Shown: positions 1-8,021 of the stretch, in pieces
Numbering within the stretch: the stretch's first letter is position 1
Layout: every line of letters starts with the position of its first letter
Notes under the pieces: model-generated
What the model saw: the letters and a program-made list of their open reading frames with translations, nothing else
What the model was told of the DNA's origin: nothing
Database searches by the model: none
From: an uncultured Schlesneria sp.
GTDB lineage: Bacteria > Planctomycetota > Planctomycetia > Planctomycetales > Planctomycetaceae
Direction: 5' to 3'
DNA length: 64,000 bases
Assembly: GCA_903904835.1 (NCBI GenBank)
Contig: CAIVEI010000006.1
Location: 1 to 64,000, forward strand
Made by a program: the position numbers and the translations under genes

Positions 1-1
1 A

Positions 2-1030
2 GCCGCATTGCTCGGGTACTTGCTCGGCCGGGAACATGACAAGACGCTCTTACCGCCGACCGTTCAGGCTTATGAAAAATTCAAGCGGAACACGAATGCA
101 GGTGCGGTTCCCGTGCCGGACGTTCCGTTCCAGATGTTGACAGCCCTGCCATTGACGAAGAGCGACTGGTGTGCGATTGCTGGAAACGCTTCGTGGCAAA
201 CGACTCGCATGAATTTGAATACGTTTCAGCGACACGGTGTGTTCGAGCAGCCAGAGATGGTTCAAGTCGTGGCGAATCGGTTACGTGATCGTGATCAGAT
301 TTTGCGGGCCCGGGTATTCCCTTATCAACTACTCGTTGCTTATCGGAATATCGGTTCGACATCCCCAGGCCCGATCCGGGAAGCATTACAGGATGCGATG
401 GAGATTGCGATTGAAAATGTTCCTGTCGTCGAAGGACCGATTTTTGTTTGTCCTGATGTGTCAGGTTCGATGCGTTCACCGATTACGGGAGAAACGAAAG
501 GTTCCACGTCGAAGGTTCGGTGCATCGATATCGCGGCACTCGTTGCTGCGGCCATGTTACGGAAAAATCCACAGGCAGAAGTGATGCCGTTCGAGAACAA
601 CGTCGTGCAATGTCCATTGAATCCTCGGGATTCCGTGATGACGAATGCTCAGAAATTGTCGGAACTTCCTGCGGGAGGAACGAATTGCAGTGCTCCGCTT
701 TGTGAACTTAACCGACGCCAGGCGAAAGGAGATTTGATTGTGTACGTATCGGATAATGAATCCTGGGTCGACTCGCCGGTCCACGGACGATTCGGTGGAA
801 GCGCGACCGAGACGATGAAGCAGTGGGAATTGTTCAAGCAACGGAATCCCAACGCCAAACTCGTTTGTATCGACATTCAACCGTATGGAACGACCCAGGC
901 GGCAGAACGGAGTGACATCGTAAATGTTGGAGGATTCAGCGATCAGGTCTTTACGCTGATCTCAGGAGTAGCGAGTAATCGCTTTACCGAGAATCATTGG
1001 GTTCGTGAGATTGAAAAGATCTCAATTTGA
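2..1030 (+). CDS. rsr: Ro60-type TROVE domain protein (Rsr), 5' truncated by window edge
   Basis: The reading frame is open to the left edge, so only the C-terminal 340 or so residues are visible. They hold the end of the TROVE HEAT-like ring and a complete von Willebrand A domain: the MIDAS motif DVSGSM starts near visible residue 150, with a downstream GGTN threonine and a VSDNESW aspartate, as in Ro60 proteins. Ro proteins are ring-shaped RNA chaperones that bind misfolded RNA ends and Y RNAs, and in some bacteria recruit PNPase. The genes that follow (two Y-RNA-like genes, rtcB, rtcA) match the bacterial rsr-yrl-rtcBA RNA-repair arrangement, which supports the call strongly. The start and any upstream regulator such as rtcR lie outside the window. 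Confidence 0.93.
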   Translation, partial: AALLGYLLGREHDKTLLPPTVQAYEKFKRNTNAGAVPVPDVPFQMLTALPLTKSDWCAIAGNASWQTTRMNLNTFQRHGVFEQPEMVQVVANRLRDRDQILRARVFPYQLLVAYRNIGSTSPGPIREALQDAMEIAIENVPVVEGPIFVCPDVSGSMRSPITGETKGSTSKVRCIDIAALVAAAMLRKNPQAEVMPFENNVVQCPLNPRDSVMTNAQKLSELPAGGTNCSAPLCELNRRQAKGDLIVYVSDNESWVDSPVHGRFGGSATETMKQWELFKQRNPNAKLVCIDIQPYGTTQAAERSDIVNVGGFSDQVFTLISGVASNRFTENHWVREIEKISI

Positions 1031-1045
1031 GACGGAGGAAAAACA

Positions 1046-1174
1046 ACGAGATCGAATGCTAATGGGACTACATCCACATTTGGTCGTGGGTTCAACTCCC
1101 GCCGCGTTCTTTCAAGAACGCGTAGCTCAACGGTAGAGCAAATGAAATGTCTCATACCACCTTGTCGATCTCGT
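1046..1174 (+). ncRNA. yrlA: YrlA-type Y RNA 1 (tRNA-like, permuted order)
   Basis: A perfect 10-bp stem closes this element (1046-1055 with 1165-1174). A second 7-bp stem pairs ATGGGAC (1062-1068) with GTCTCAT (1149-1155). Inside is a tRNA-like module in permuted order: anticodon-like stem CATTT/AAATG (1077-1081/1140-1144), T arm GTGGG-TTCAACT-CCCGC (1086-1102), a perfect 7-bp acceptor-like stem CGCGTTC/GAACGCG (1103-1109/1116-1122) closed by the loop TTTCAA, and D arm GCTC-AACGGTA-GAGC (1125-1139). This is the topology known for bacterial YrlA RNAs, which bind Ro and mimic tRNA. The 5' strand carries CGAATG, close to the conserved CGAA strand of the Ro-binding stem as I recall it. It lies 15 nt after the Ro stop codon. 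Folding was done by eye. Confidence 0.85.
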
Positions 1175-1188
1175 CTTAACACAATCCA

Positions 1189-1363
1189 GCACGACGAATG
1201 CCGATAGAACTACATGCTTAAGGAGCACGAGGTCGTGGGTTCGATTCCCACTAGCCCTATTGCGGCAAACTGCCGCGCGGTCTGGTTAACTCCAGCCACA
1301 AACCTGGGGCTGTAGCTCAGTGGATAGAGCGCGTTATACGTTTTGTCATTTTTGTCGTCGTGC
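1189..1363 (+). ncRNA. YrlA-type Y RNA 2 with enlarged acceptor linker
   Basis: This is a second copy with the same plan. The closing stem is GCACGACGA (1189-1197) with TCGTCGTGC (1355-1363), a perfect 9 bp. The inner stem is GATAGAAC (1203-1210) with GTTTTGTC (1340-1347). The T arm is GTGGG-TTCGATT-CCCAC (1235-1251), and the D arm is GCTC-AGTGGATA-GAGC (1315-1330). The acceptor strands TAGCCCT (1252-1258) and GGGGCTG (1306-1312) pair with two G-U wobbles. Unlike copy 1, they are joined by a 47-nt linker holding two small hairpins (GCGGCA/TGCCGC and CTGG/CCAG). Both copies share CGAATGC followed by ACTACAT in the 5' strand and TTGTCG in the 3' strand. No convincing anticodon stem forms, so a functional permuted tRNA is unlikely. 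Confidence 0.83.
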
Positions 1364-1410
1364 CGGATTTTCAATCTTTTTAAAACTTTACCCGATTGGA
1401 CATGATAAAA

Positions 1411-2895
1411 ATGGCGTACGAAATCATTCCGACCAACGAAGCGACAGCGATCTTGCCAACCGGTTCCAACACCAAACCGGTGACGGTCATCGGAACCGCT
1501 GCCATTCGAGAAACCTTTGACGAAGTCTGCTTGAAGCAAGCAGTCAATTCCCGGCTGGCACCGGGTGTGACGGATCTGATTCTCAATCCCGATGGTCACT
1601 GTGGCTACGGTGCTCCGGTTGGCTGTGTCATGGTTTCACCGACGCATATCTATCCCGGTCCAGTCGGAGTCGATATCAAGTGTTCGATGAGTCTTCTTCA
1701 ACTCGATCTACCTGCCGACGCAGTCGTCGAAAAAGAGGTCCGTCGGGCTCTCATTAAGGCAATCTGCGAACGGACACCGACTGGACCCGGTAAAGGCCAG
1801 CGGTCCGTGAAAAAGTCTCGCCCGGTGAATGCGGAACTGGGACATCAAGTCGTTGTAGAAGGAGCCTCGGCTGAAGTCTGCGAAGCGCTCGGGATTCCGG
1901 TCGAATGGGCAAGTCGTTGCGAAGACGCGGTTCATCGTGGGCACGACGACACAATCGATACGCTTGAGATTCGTTTGCAGCGACATCTGAAACACGAATT
2001 ATCTCCGATCTTTGCCGGCAAGGTGCGCCAGCTCGGTTCTTACGGAGGTGGAAATCACTTTGGAGAATGCGAAGTCGTTCATGTTGAAGACAACGACCGG
2101 GCACGTCAGGTGGCGAATGTCTTCGGGTTGCGGGATAACCACGTTGCGTTTCTGTCGCACTGTGGATCCCGCGGACTTGGGCATTTTCTGGCCGAGCATC
2201 AATTCAAGTCGTTACAGAAGAAATTCTCGACCTGGGACATTCCGTTACCGGGTGGAGATCGTGAACTGGTTTATGCACCGCTGGGAACACCTGAAGCGAA
2301 TGCCTACATTGACGACATGTCCCTGGGAGCTAATTTTGCGACGGTGAACCACCTGCTGATCAATGCTCTGGTATTGGAAGCGTTTCAGGAAGTGATTCCT
2401 GGCACCACTGGAAACCTCGTGTACTTTATCAGTCACAACATTGCTCGGAAGGAAATTGTCGATAACCGAGTGGCGTGGGTTCACCGAAAGGGGGCGACAC
2501 GAGCCTTTCCGGCAGGACATCACGCGTTGAAAGGAACGATCTATGCCGAAACCGGACATCCAATTTTGTTACCCGGGAACCCGCAAGCGGGATCGAGTGT
2601 CATGGTAGCGGACCCCGGTGCGTCGATCAGTTGCTACAGTGTGAACCACGGTGCAGGTCGGGCATTGGGTCGTAAGCGAGCCATTCGGGAACTGGATCAA
2701 GTTTCGATCGATCAGTCATTTGATCAGACTGATATCCTGACCAATTGCCGAACCTACCCCAAGGATGAAGCTCCGGCTGCATACAAAGATTTCGAAGAAG
2801 TCCTGCGAAGTGTGAAGACGGCAGGTCTGGCGACAGAAGTCGCACGATTGAAAGCACGTTTTGTCATTAAGGATGGTGATTCGGCAGATGACTGA
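1411..2895 (+). CDS. rtcB: RNA-splicing ligase RtcB
   Basis: RtcB joins 2',3'-cyclic phosphate or 3'-phosphate RNA ends to 5'-OH ends, using GTP and Mn2+ through a guanylylated histidine. The 494-residue product matches the family along its length: the metal-binding GVDIKC block (Asp88, Cys91), GGGNHF (Asn215-His216), SHCGSRGLGH (His250), ISHN (His342), HRKGATR (358-364) and NHGAGR (about 412-417), which holds the expected guanylylated histidine. I chose ATG 1411; in-frame ATG 1402 and TTG 1396 are possible and no clear ribosome site decides. The gene follows the second Y RNA by 47 nt and lies in one operon with Ro and RtcA, so its substrates are probably cleaved tRNA or other structured RNA after stress. 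Confidence 0.95.
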   Translation: MAYEIIPTNEATAILPTGSNTKPVTVIGTAAIRETFDEVCLKQAVNSRLAPGVTDLILNPDGHCGYGAPVGCVMVSPTHIYPGPVGVDIKCSMSLLQLDLPADAVVEKEVRRALIKAICERTPTGPGKGQRSVKKSRPVNAELGHQVVVEGASAEVCEALGIPVEWASRCEDAVHRGHDDTIDTLEIRLQRHLKHELSPIFAGKVRQLGSYGGGNHFGECEVVHVEDNDRARQVANVFGLRDNHVAFLSHCGSRGLGHFLAEHQFKSLQKKFSTWDIPLPGGDRELVYAPLGTPEANAYIDDMSLGANFATVNHLLINALVLEAFQEVIPGTTGNLVYFISHNIARKEIVDNRVAWVHRKGATRAFPAGHHALKGTIYAETGHPILLPGNPQAGSSVMVADPGASISCYSVNHGAGRALGRKRAIRELDQVSIDQSFDQTDILTNCRTYPKDEAPAAYKDFEEVLRSVKTAGLATEVARLKARFVIKDGDSADD

Positions 2896-2908
2896 ACCGT
2901 CGATTGTG

Positions 2909-3039
2909 TAACCGTTCGCGGGCAATGCAGGGGGACAGACCCATTTGAAGGACAAACGATGAATCAGACTTGCGCTACTCAAATGTGTTCGTTGTTTTTC
3001 GCCATGAAAATGCGTCAGTCCCCGGCCCGTGAACGGTTA
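2909..3039. repeat. 131-nt hairpin element between rtcB and rtcA
   Basis: The outer arms 2909-2923 and 3025-3039 are complementary over 15 bp with a single G-U pair. Inside them GGGGAC (2931-2936) pairs with GTCCCC (3018-3023), then GAC/GTC, CATTT (2942-2946) with AAATG (3008-3012), and ACGA with TCGT near 2956-2959/2989-2992. The GGGGACAGAC-type inner sequence resembles REP/RAYT-like palindromes seen in other bacteria. It could be a mobile palindrome, a processing or attenuation structure, or a third structured RNA. No open frame of note lies in this 187-bp spacer. Confidence 0.6.
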
Positions 3040-3082
3040 TGCCGATGGTTCTGGACAGTCCAATCAAAGAAGGCCAGTTGCG

Positions 3083-4129
3083 ATGTCTGACATGATCTCC
3101 ATTGATGGTTCACAAGGCGAAGGAGGTGGCCAGATCGTCCGGTCATCGCTGGCGCTGGCGATGATCACCGGTCGCGGTGTTTCGATCGACAAACTGCGAG
3201 CAGGTCGAACGAAGCCCGGTTTAATGCGGCAACACCTGACCGCCGTTCGAGCGGCGGCGGAAATCAGTGGGGCCGAAATCACCGGCGATTCGATTGGTTC
3301 AACGTCCTTAACGTTTCGCCCATGCCAGGTGACTCCTGGCGAATATACATTCAGTGTCGGCACAGCAGGAAGTGCAACCCTGGTTCTGCAAACGGTTCTT
3401 CCCGCACTGCTGGTTGCCGACGGTCCATCACGTCTGATTCTGGAAGGAGGGACCCATAACCCCTGGGCACCACCGTTCGATTTTCTGTCCAAATCCTATC
3501 TCCCGATTGTCAATCGGATGGGTCCAAAAGTTTCTACATTTCTGGAACGACCGGGATTCTATCCTGCGGGAGGTGGTCGGTTTGTCGTGGAGATTGAACC
3601 GACACGGCAACTGAATCGTTTGTCCTTGCTACAGCGGGGATCGCTTAATCAGCGAACGGGCAGGATTCTGTTGTCGAATCTTCCGGAACAAATCGCCGAT
3701 CGTGAGGCCAAAGAATTACTGCGGCTGACGGGGTGGGAAAGAGATCGGATTTCGACGGAGCAAGTGGCTGCGCAAGGTCCTGGCAACATTGTTGTCCTCG
3801 AACTGGAATACGATGCGGTCACTGAAGTCTTTACAGGTGTCGGCGAACACGGCGTCAGAGCAGAAACCGTATCACGCCGCGCGGTCGATGCGATGCGAAA
3901 GTACCTCGCGGTAGACGTCCCCGTCGGTGAGTATCTCGCCGATCAGTTGCTGTTGCTCATGGGAATCAGCGCCTGGCAGAGGGGAGAAGAAAGTACGATT
4001 CGTACGACCGCGTTGACTCGACACTCCTCGACGCAGATTGACGTACTACGTCAATGCCTGGGAGTGACAACGCACGTCACTCGATTAGGGGAACACAACA
4101 CGGTTGAGGTTTCCGTGAAACGCCAGTAA
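3083..4129 (+). CDS. rtcA: RNA 3'-terminal phosphate cyclase RtcA
   Basis: RtcA converts RNA 3'-phosphates to 2',3'-cyclic phosphates through an adenylylated histidine, which produces ends that RtcB can use. The 348-residue product opens with the family signature IDGSQGEGGGQIVRSSLALA and keeps RPGLMRQH-like (here KPGLMRQHL), GSATLVLQTVLPALL and PAGGG blocks. The nucleotide-accepting histidine is His314 in TRHSSTQIDV. ATG 3083 is preceded by AAGAAGG about ten bases upstream; the frame is open further upstream to 3029 but that part does not match the family. It is the last gene of the Ro/Y RNA/RtcB/RtcA operon, separated from rtcB by a large hairpin. Confidence 0.95.
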   Translation: MSDMISIDGSQGEGGGQIVRSSLALAMITGRGVSIDKLRAGRTKPGLMRQHLTAVRAAAEISGAEITGDSIGSTSLTFRPCQVTPGEYTFSVGTAGSATLVLQTVLPALLVADGPSRLILEGGTHNPWAPPFDFLSKSYLPIVNRMGPKVSTFLERPGFYPAGGGRFVVEIEPTRQLNRLSLLQRGSLNQRTGRILLSNLPEQIADREAKELLRLTGWERDRISTEQVAAQGPGNIVVLELEYDAVTEVFTGVGEHGVRAETVSRRAVDAMRKYLAVDVPVGEYLADQLLLLMGISAWQRGEESTIRTTALTRHSSTQIDVLRQCLGVTTHVTRLGEHNTVEVSVKRQ

Positions 4130-4207
4130 TGAAATCCAAAGGTTTTTTTGAAAATGCATCCGCACGAAGAAGCGACGGTTCTGGCATTTTTCAATCATCA
4201 ACGTCGC

Positions 4208-4411
4208 TCACGATGGCTGGAATCGCTTGCGTAAAGAAGTGTCCCCGAGATCCCCTTCCTGTCGCAGCCGTCTTAATAACTCGACGCGAGCATATTGCTC
4301 TAAAAAAGTCCGGAAATCACCCTTTTCCACCGTTTGAATTGCGTGATCGATGTCTCTGACCAGGTTCGGCTCACTCGCCGCAACTTGTTTTGACTTTGTC
4401 ATGTCAGCCAT
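4208..4411 (-). CDS. Small hypothetical protein
   Basis: I do not recognise this 67-residue product. It begins MADMTKSKQ and has a helical, charged middle (RDIDHAIQTVEKGDFRTFL) with a C-terminal LLRRLRQEGD stretch. It has no signal peptide or membrane segment. The frame is open upstream to 4462. The preceding DUF1573 lipoprotein gene on the same strand ends 47 bp upstream, so the two may be cotranscribed. It is convergent with rtcA. The amino-acid composition looks like real coding sequence, but its shortness leaves doubt. Confidence 0.45.
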   Translation of the reverse strand: MADMTKSKQVAASEPNLVRDIDHAIQTVEKGDFRTFLEQYARVELLRRLRQEGDLGDTSLRKRFQPS

Positions 4412-4458
4412 CACAAGGAACTGACCCCTGTATTGCCAAATTCCACGACCTGTTTCTT

Positions 4459-4896
4459 TCAAGGTACGCTGTTGGGTTTCACAACTTCCACCGGAACTTC
4501 GATCTTCCCAACGCAGTTTCCCTGATCATTGAGAAGTGTGACTTCGATCTGAAGTCCCCCCACAAAGTCGGGCTCTTTGGTGCCGTCGTATGAGAGATGG
4601 ATCAATGATCGGCCGCTTGGTTTTAATTCGGGTGAGGCAATCTTGATATCGAGGCATTCGCAACTCTTTTCAACCTTTGCGATGAAAATTTCGCGATCGC
4701 TTTGATTGCGAATCCATTGACTCATTCGAGCGGACTCACCCTGTTCAATGACCCCCAGATCAATCCTGGCTTCGATGGGGAGATTCGTTTTCGCCGACGA
4801 TTGGCTCGATCCCTTTGCAGGCGCACCGGAGCCACAACCGACCAAGGTAATTGCAAGATTAATAATGAGTAGTAAATTCAGCGCAACGTATTTCAA
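4459..4896 (-). CDS. DUF1573-like lipoprotein
   Basis: With the TTG start at 4896 the product is 145 residues and begins with a clear lipoprotein signal (hydrophobic LLLIINLAITLVGC, lipobox LVGC), so it should be lipid-anchored outside the cytoplasm. The frame stays open to a GTG at 4989, but that start would bury the signal behind 31 extra residues. The mature part has the DUF1573 pattern: LGVIEQGESARMSQWIRNQS, then a KVEKSCECLDI cysteine motif and a Lys/Pro-Gly block, giving an Ig-like beta-sandwich fold. The function of this family is unknown; the Cys-x-Cys motif is typical. A second DUF1573 domain is encoded at 8337-10007 in the same accessory region. Confidence 0.75.
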   Translation of the reverse strand: MKYVALNLLLIINLAITLVGCGSGAPAKGSSQSSAKTNLPIEARIDLGVIEQGESARMSQWIRNQSDREIFIAKVEKSCECLDIKIASPELKPSGRSLIHLSYDGTKEPDFVGGLQIEVTLLNDQGNCVGKIEVPVEVVKPNSVP

Positions 4897-5177
4897 TTGA
4901 TCGTTTTCCCGATTTTCCCATGAACCCGCCCAATCAACGAATTCGAGAATTTTCCTTTTCCCTCGGTTTCCGTAGCGTCCATTCCTCACAAATCATTTTC
5001 CATGCCCATCACTTTTTTGACTGTCGGCCAGATTCTATCGCGGTTCGATTCCGACAACCATTCAACCACACGTGGCCTAAGCAGAGTTTTCGACGATCGA
5101 TCCAATGAATTCAAATTCGCCAGGAATACACTTTCAGTGCAACGACGAATGTCCGTTACAGAAGATTTGTGTTCTTA

Positions 5178-5696
5178 TTACTCTGAAACGATAGTTAAGG
5201 CGGTTCGGACCTCGCGAAGCATTTCGACGGCCTCTTCGAAAGATCCCAACAATGCCGCCGCCTTGGCCATTTGTTTTCTCGTCTGAGGCGTGTAGTGGCC
5301 TGAAATCCCCAGCAACAACAGAGTTGGATACAGGCCGCGACGACCGTTTTGGCCAGCTTTCGGTGTTTGACAACGGTGGCAATACGTAACCAACAGCGTC
5401 ACCGTCACGCCCTCGGGAAGGTGAATCACCTTCTTTCGCGTTCCTTGAGAACGGAATTTTTTGGAGAGCGATTTCACGAAGTCTCGTTCGCGGTTGTGCA
5501 TCTCTTCCGAATCCGTAGCTCGAATCAACGCCATGCCTTGATGAAGTGACGCCAACTTCCTGCCCAGACTGGCCATCTGTTGTTCAAACTTCGCGTGATC
5601 CAATGGTGATCGAAGTTCTACCGTCAACGCCAAATCCCGCATTTGAATTTCAATCTCTCCGGCTTCGACATCCAGCCGTTGATATTCTGCGTTCAT
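5178..5696 (-). pseudogene. Remnant N-terminal part of an ISKra4-like transposase
   Basis: The 172-residue frame has an N-terminal helical region and then VTVTLLVTYCHRCQ, a Gly/Arg stretch, RRGLYPTLLLLGISGHYTP and AALLGSFEEAVEMLREV. This order (basic cysteine region, tyrosine-proline motif, LLG-SFEEA) recalls the N-terminal half of ISKra4-family transposases. The catalytic DDE half is absent: the frame stops at 5178 and no continuation is visible downstream. I therefore read it as a truncated mobile-element remnant at the edge of the accessory island. An independent small protein of unknown function is the alternative. Confidence 0.5.
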
Positions 5697-5926
5697 CCGT
5701 GAATCGCTCCGTGAAAAGAAGATGCTGTTTCAATCCCTCTTTTTAGCGATTTAAGGTTTTTGCCTATACCGCTTTCCAAACTGTCAAAAAAAACTACTTT
5801 TTCAGAATCCGCCCGATTTATCCTGGAAAATTGGGGCACCTGAGTTGACAAACCCGGATGACGACGATAAATTACTACGTTTAAGTCGCTATTTCGCGCG
5901 TTACGCAAATTTCACTGGACTGGTGA

Positions 5927-6358
5927 ATGCAAATGAGGCGAGTCGCACCAATACTTATGTGCCTTTACTGCAGTGTTGCTATTACATTTGTATCGATGGA
6001 ATGGGGCCAACCCGTCAGCGTCGCGGAGTCATCTTTGGCGAGCTATCGCGCTGCGTACATTTACCCCTACTGCCCAGCCACAAGGCCTGCTTGTCTCGCT
6101 GGGGGGCCTTGTGTGCCGGATACGTGTACGAATCCGAGCGGTAAGAATTGTGTCACAACACCTGGGACTGGTGCGTCAGCTCCTGCCGCTGGCGCGTGTA
6201 TTGGGCAATGCGCGACAACCTTTTTTGCATCGACTTGTACCTTGACGAATCCATGTGGTGCAACGACTATCCCCCAAGGGTGTAACAACGTGAAATCTAG
6301 CCCTAACTATTGCACGCCCGCACCGTGCGGTGGTTCCGCTGGCACGCCTGGCTGTTAG
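5927..6358 (+). CDS. Secreted cysteine-rich small protein
   Basis: The 143-residue product starts with a basic N-terminus and hydrophobic segment (RRVAPILMCLYCSVAITFV), a probable Sec signal. The rest carries 13 cysteines in about 100 residues with many Pro, Thr, Gly and Ala, in short repeats of the kind CPATRPAC, GPCVPDTC and NPCGATT. Disulfide-rich extracellular proteins look like this; I know no family for it. ATG 5927 and 5933 are both possible. It precedes a secreted anchored protein and a C39-peptidase-like/DUF1573 protein on the same strand, so it could be their substrate or partner, which is inference only. Confidence 0.6.
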   Translation: MQMRRVAPILMCLYCSVAITFVSMEWGQPVSVAESSLASYRAAYIYPYCPATRPACLAGGPCVPDTCTNPSGKNCVTTPGTGASAPAAGACIGQCATTFFASTCTLTNPCGATTIPQGCNNVKSSPNYCTPAPCGGSAGTPGC

Positions 6359-6662
6359 TTTTGTAATTGCGGGCCAGGGTGTTTCCAGTTTTAAGTGTGA
6401 ATTTCAAGACCTATTAGGTAATTGCTGCCGGATTCAGTTCTGGCGCTGTTTTCGATAGGAAATCCCTGCGAAAAATGGGTTCTGAGCGGTCGTAGGCGAT
6501 GTGTCAATTCGTTAATTCCGTTCAGCTTGGCCTAGTCGTTCAAATGCAGATCGTGGCAGTTGGGTTTCGTCTAGTTCTGCGCTGTTTCGGTTCGTAGCGT
6601 GGCGAATTCCGGTGTGCTAGAGATGTACGTCCGGCGCACTCTTTGGTTAAAGCTGGATTGTC
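6359..6662. other. Intergenic spacer, nothing recognised
   Basis: This 304-bp stretch lies between the cysteine-rich protein gene and the next plus-strand gene. I see no convincing open frame, RNA or terminator with a T tract. A promoter for the downstream gene may lie here but no site is clear. Confidence 0.4.
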
Positions 6663-8021
6663 ATGAGCCCTCAAGATCAAGTTCTTTCTGCACCGGTTGT
6701 AATAATCCGCTGTTCACCAATTTCGCGCGCAATTCTCTTGATCGTTCTTCTTTTGCACATTTCGGGTTTCATTTCCCTTGTCGAGGCTGCTGAATCGCCA
6801 CTCCCGACCGCTGAAATCCTATTTTCGAAGTTGGACTCGCTCTATAGGCGCCTCAGGTCCGTTCGTGTCGTGGCGGCGGATAGAAATGAAACTTTCAATC
6901 CGCCAAAGAGTTTTCCGCACCTCATAATTCGTTGGCACGATTTGTATTTTGACGATGATAATCTTCAAGTGCGAACCGATTGGCAATATGACGACAAGGA
7001 AGACTGGTGGAGGCCCAAGCAGACTTCCTCCACGCCGTTGTCAGCCGACGATCTTGGCAGCTTTGATGGAATCACATGCTGCTACCGCCCACATGGCGAG
7101 TACTCATACACAGAAATTATTAAACCTTCCAAAGAGAAAAAACTACCCTATCCCATTAGCTATGCGGCATATTCAGTTCCTCGGGCACTCAACAGCTTTT
7201 ATTTTCCATTTCTGAGCGTCGGTCGGGCTTGGAATTCCAGCGACTCTCCTACATTAGCAAACTCGCTATTGCTTGATCGGTTGCACGAAATCGATTATCA
7301 ACGTTGGGATGTTGTTGGCCGTGACTCGATCGATGGCAAAGACGCGATTAAGGTAACGGTGTCTCTGTCGCTCGAATCAGCAAAATTTACTCTAGAAAAG
7401 CATTCTGGCACGCTAGAGTGCTGGGATGTTCTACGAGTATGGTTTTCGGACGACCAACACAACTTTCCAATTCGAATCGAAACAGACAGGCGTTTTATTT
7501 ACAATGGGGCGGAGATTCGCATTGAGTATCCGGGGGATGGGCGCCCCGGCCCCGTGTTGATCGCTGGCGATTATATTAACTACGGTGGTGATCTTTGGTA
7601 TCCCGCGTCGGGTAAACAAATTAATTATACTCTAGAGCAATCTGATATTAACAATGGGCCGACTCTTGACGATCTTGTGAGCGACGGACTGCAACAAGGC
7701 TTTTGGACAAATGCAGCTAACTTCGCCCCGACAACGACACGAACATGGAAAGTCACGACTATTGAAGATTTGGCTTCGGGGACGAATCTTTGGGTTGAGC
7801 CGCCACTAGATGCCTTATTTTATAATGTCAATTTGGATATCCGGCGCATCGTTGGCAAGTCTGAAGAAGAATCCAACAAGATTCTTGGAATTGAAATTCC
7901 GGTTCGGAATGAACTTCATGTTAACAAAAGTAACAAATGGCTGTTTTTATTATGTAACGCGATTATAGCCGTCATCGTGACCGTTTGGTTCGCTGTCAAG
8001 GGGCTGCGCAAGGCCAGGTAG
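6663..8021 (+). CDS. Secreted, C-terminally anchored protein of unknown function (LolA-like beta fold possible)
   Basis: The 452-residue product has an N-terminal hydrophobic segment (AILLIVLLLHISGFISLVEA) ending in an AEA-like cleavage region, a long hydrophilic part, and a C-terminal membrane segment (WLFLLCNAIIAVIVTVWF) followed by KGLRKAR, so it should face outside and be anchored at its end. The alternating beta pattern with VVGRDSIDGKDAIKVTVSL and FSDDQHNFPIRIET resembles the outer-membrane lipoprotein-sorting (LolA/LolB) type fold found in many planctomycete hypothetical proteins, but this is only a resemblance. The region is more AT-rich than the flanking core genes. It sits between the cysteine-rich protein and the C39-like/DUF1573 gene. 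Confidence 0.65.
   Translation: MSPQDQVLSAPVVIIRCSPISRAILLIVLLLHISGFISLVEAAESPLPTAEILFSKLDSLYRRLRSVRVVAADRNETFNPPKSFPHLIIRWHDLYFDDDNLQVRTDWQYDDKEDWWRPKQTSSTPLSADDLGSFDGITCCYRPHGEYSYTEIIKPSKEKKLPYPISYAAYSVPRALNSFYFPFLSVGRAWNSSDSPTLANSLLLDRLHEIDYQRWDVVGRDSIDGKDAIKVTVSLSLESAKFTLEKHSGTLECWDVLRVWFSDDQHNFPIRIETDRRFIYNGAEIRIEYPGDGRPGPVLIAGDYINYGGDLWYPASGKQINYTLEQSDINNGPTLDDLVSDGLQQGFWTNAANFAPTTTRTWKVTTIEDLASGTNLWVEPPLDALFYNVNLDIRRIVGKSEEESNKILGIEIPVRNELHVNKSNKWLFLLCNAIIAVIVTVWFAVKGLRKAR

Noticed and set aside
1046-1363. Functional permuted tRNA genes as in red algae
   Set aside because: The tRNA-like strands are in permuted order, but copy 2 forms no 5-bp anticodon stem, copy 1 has no usable anticodon loop once the outer stems form, and the Ro/RtcB context fits Y RNA better.
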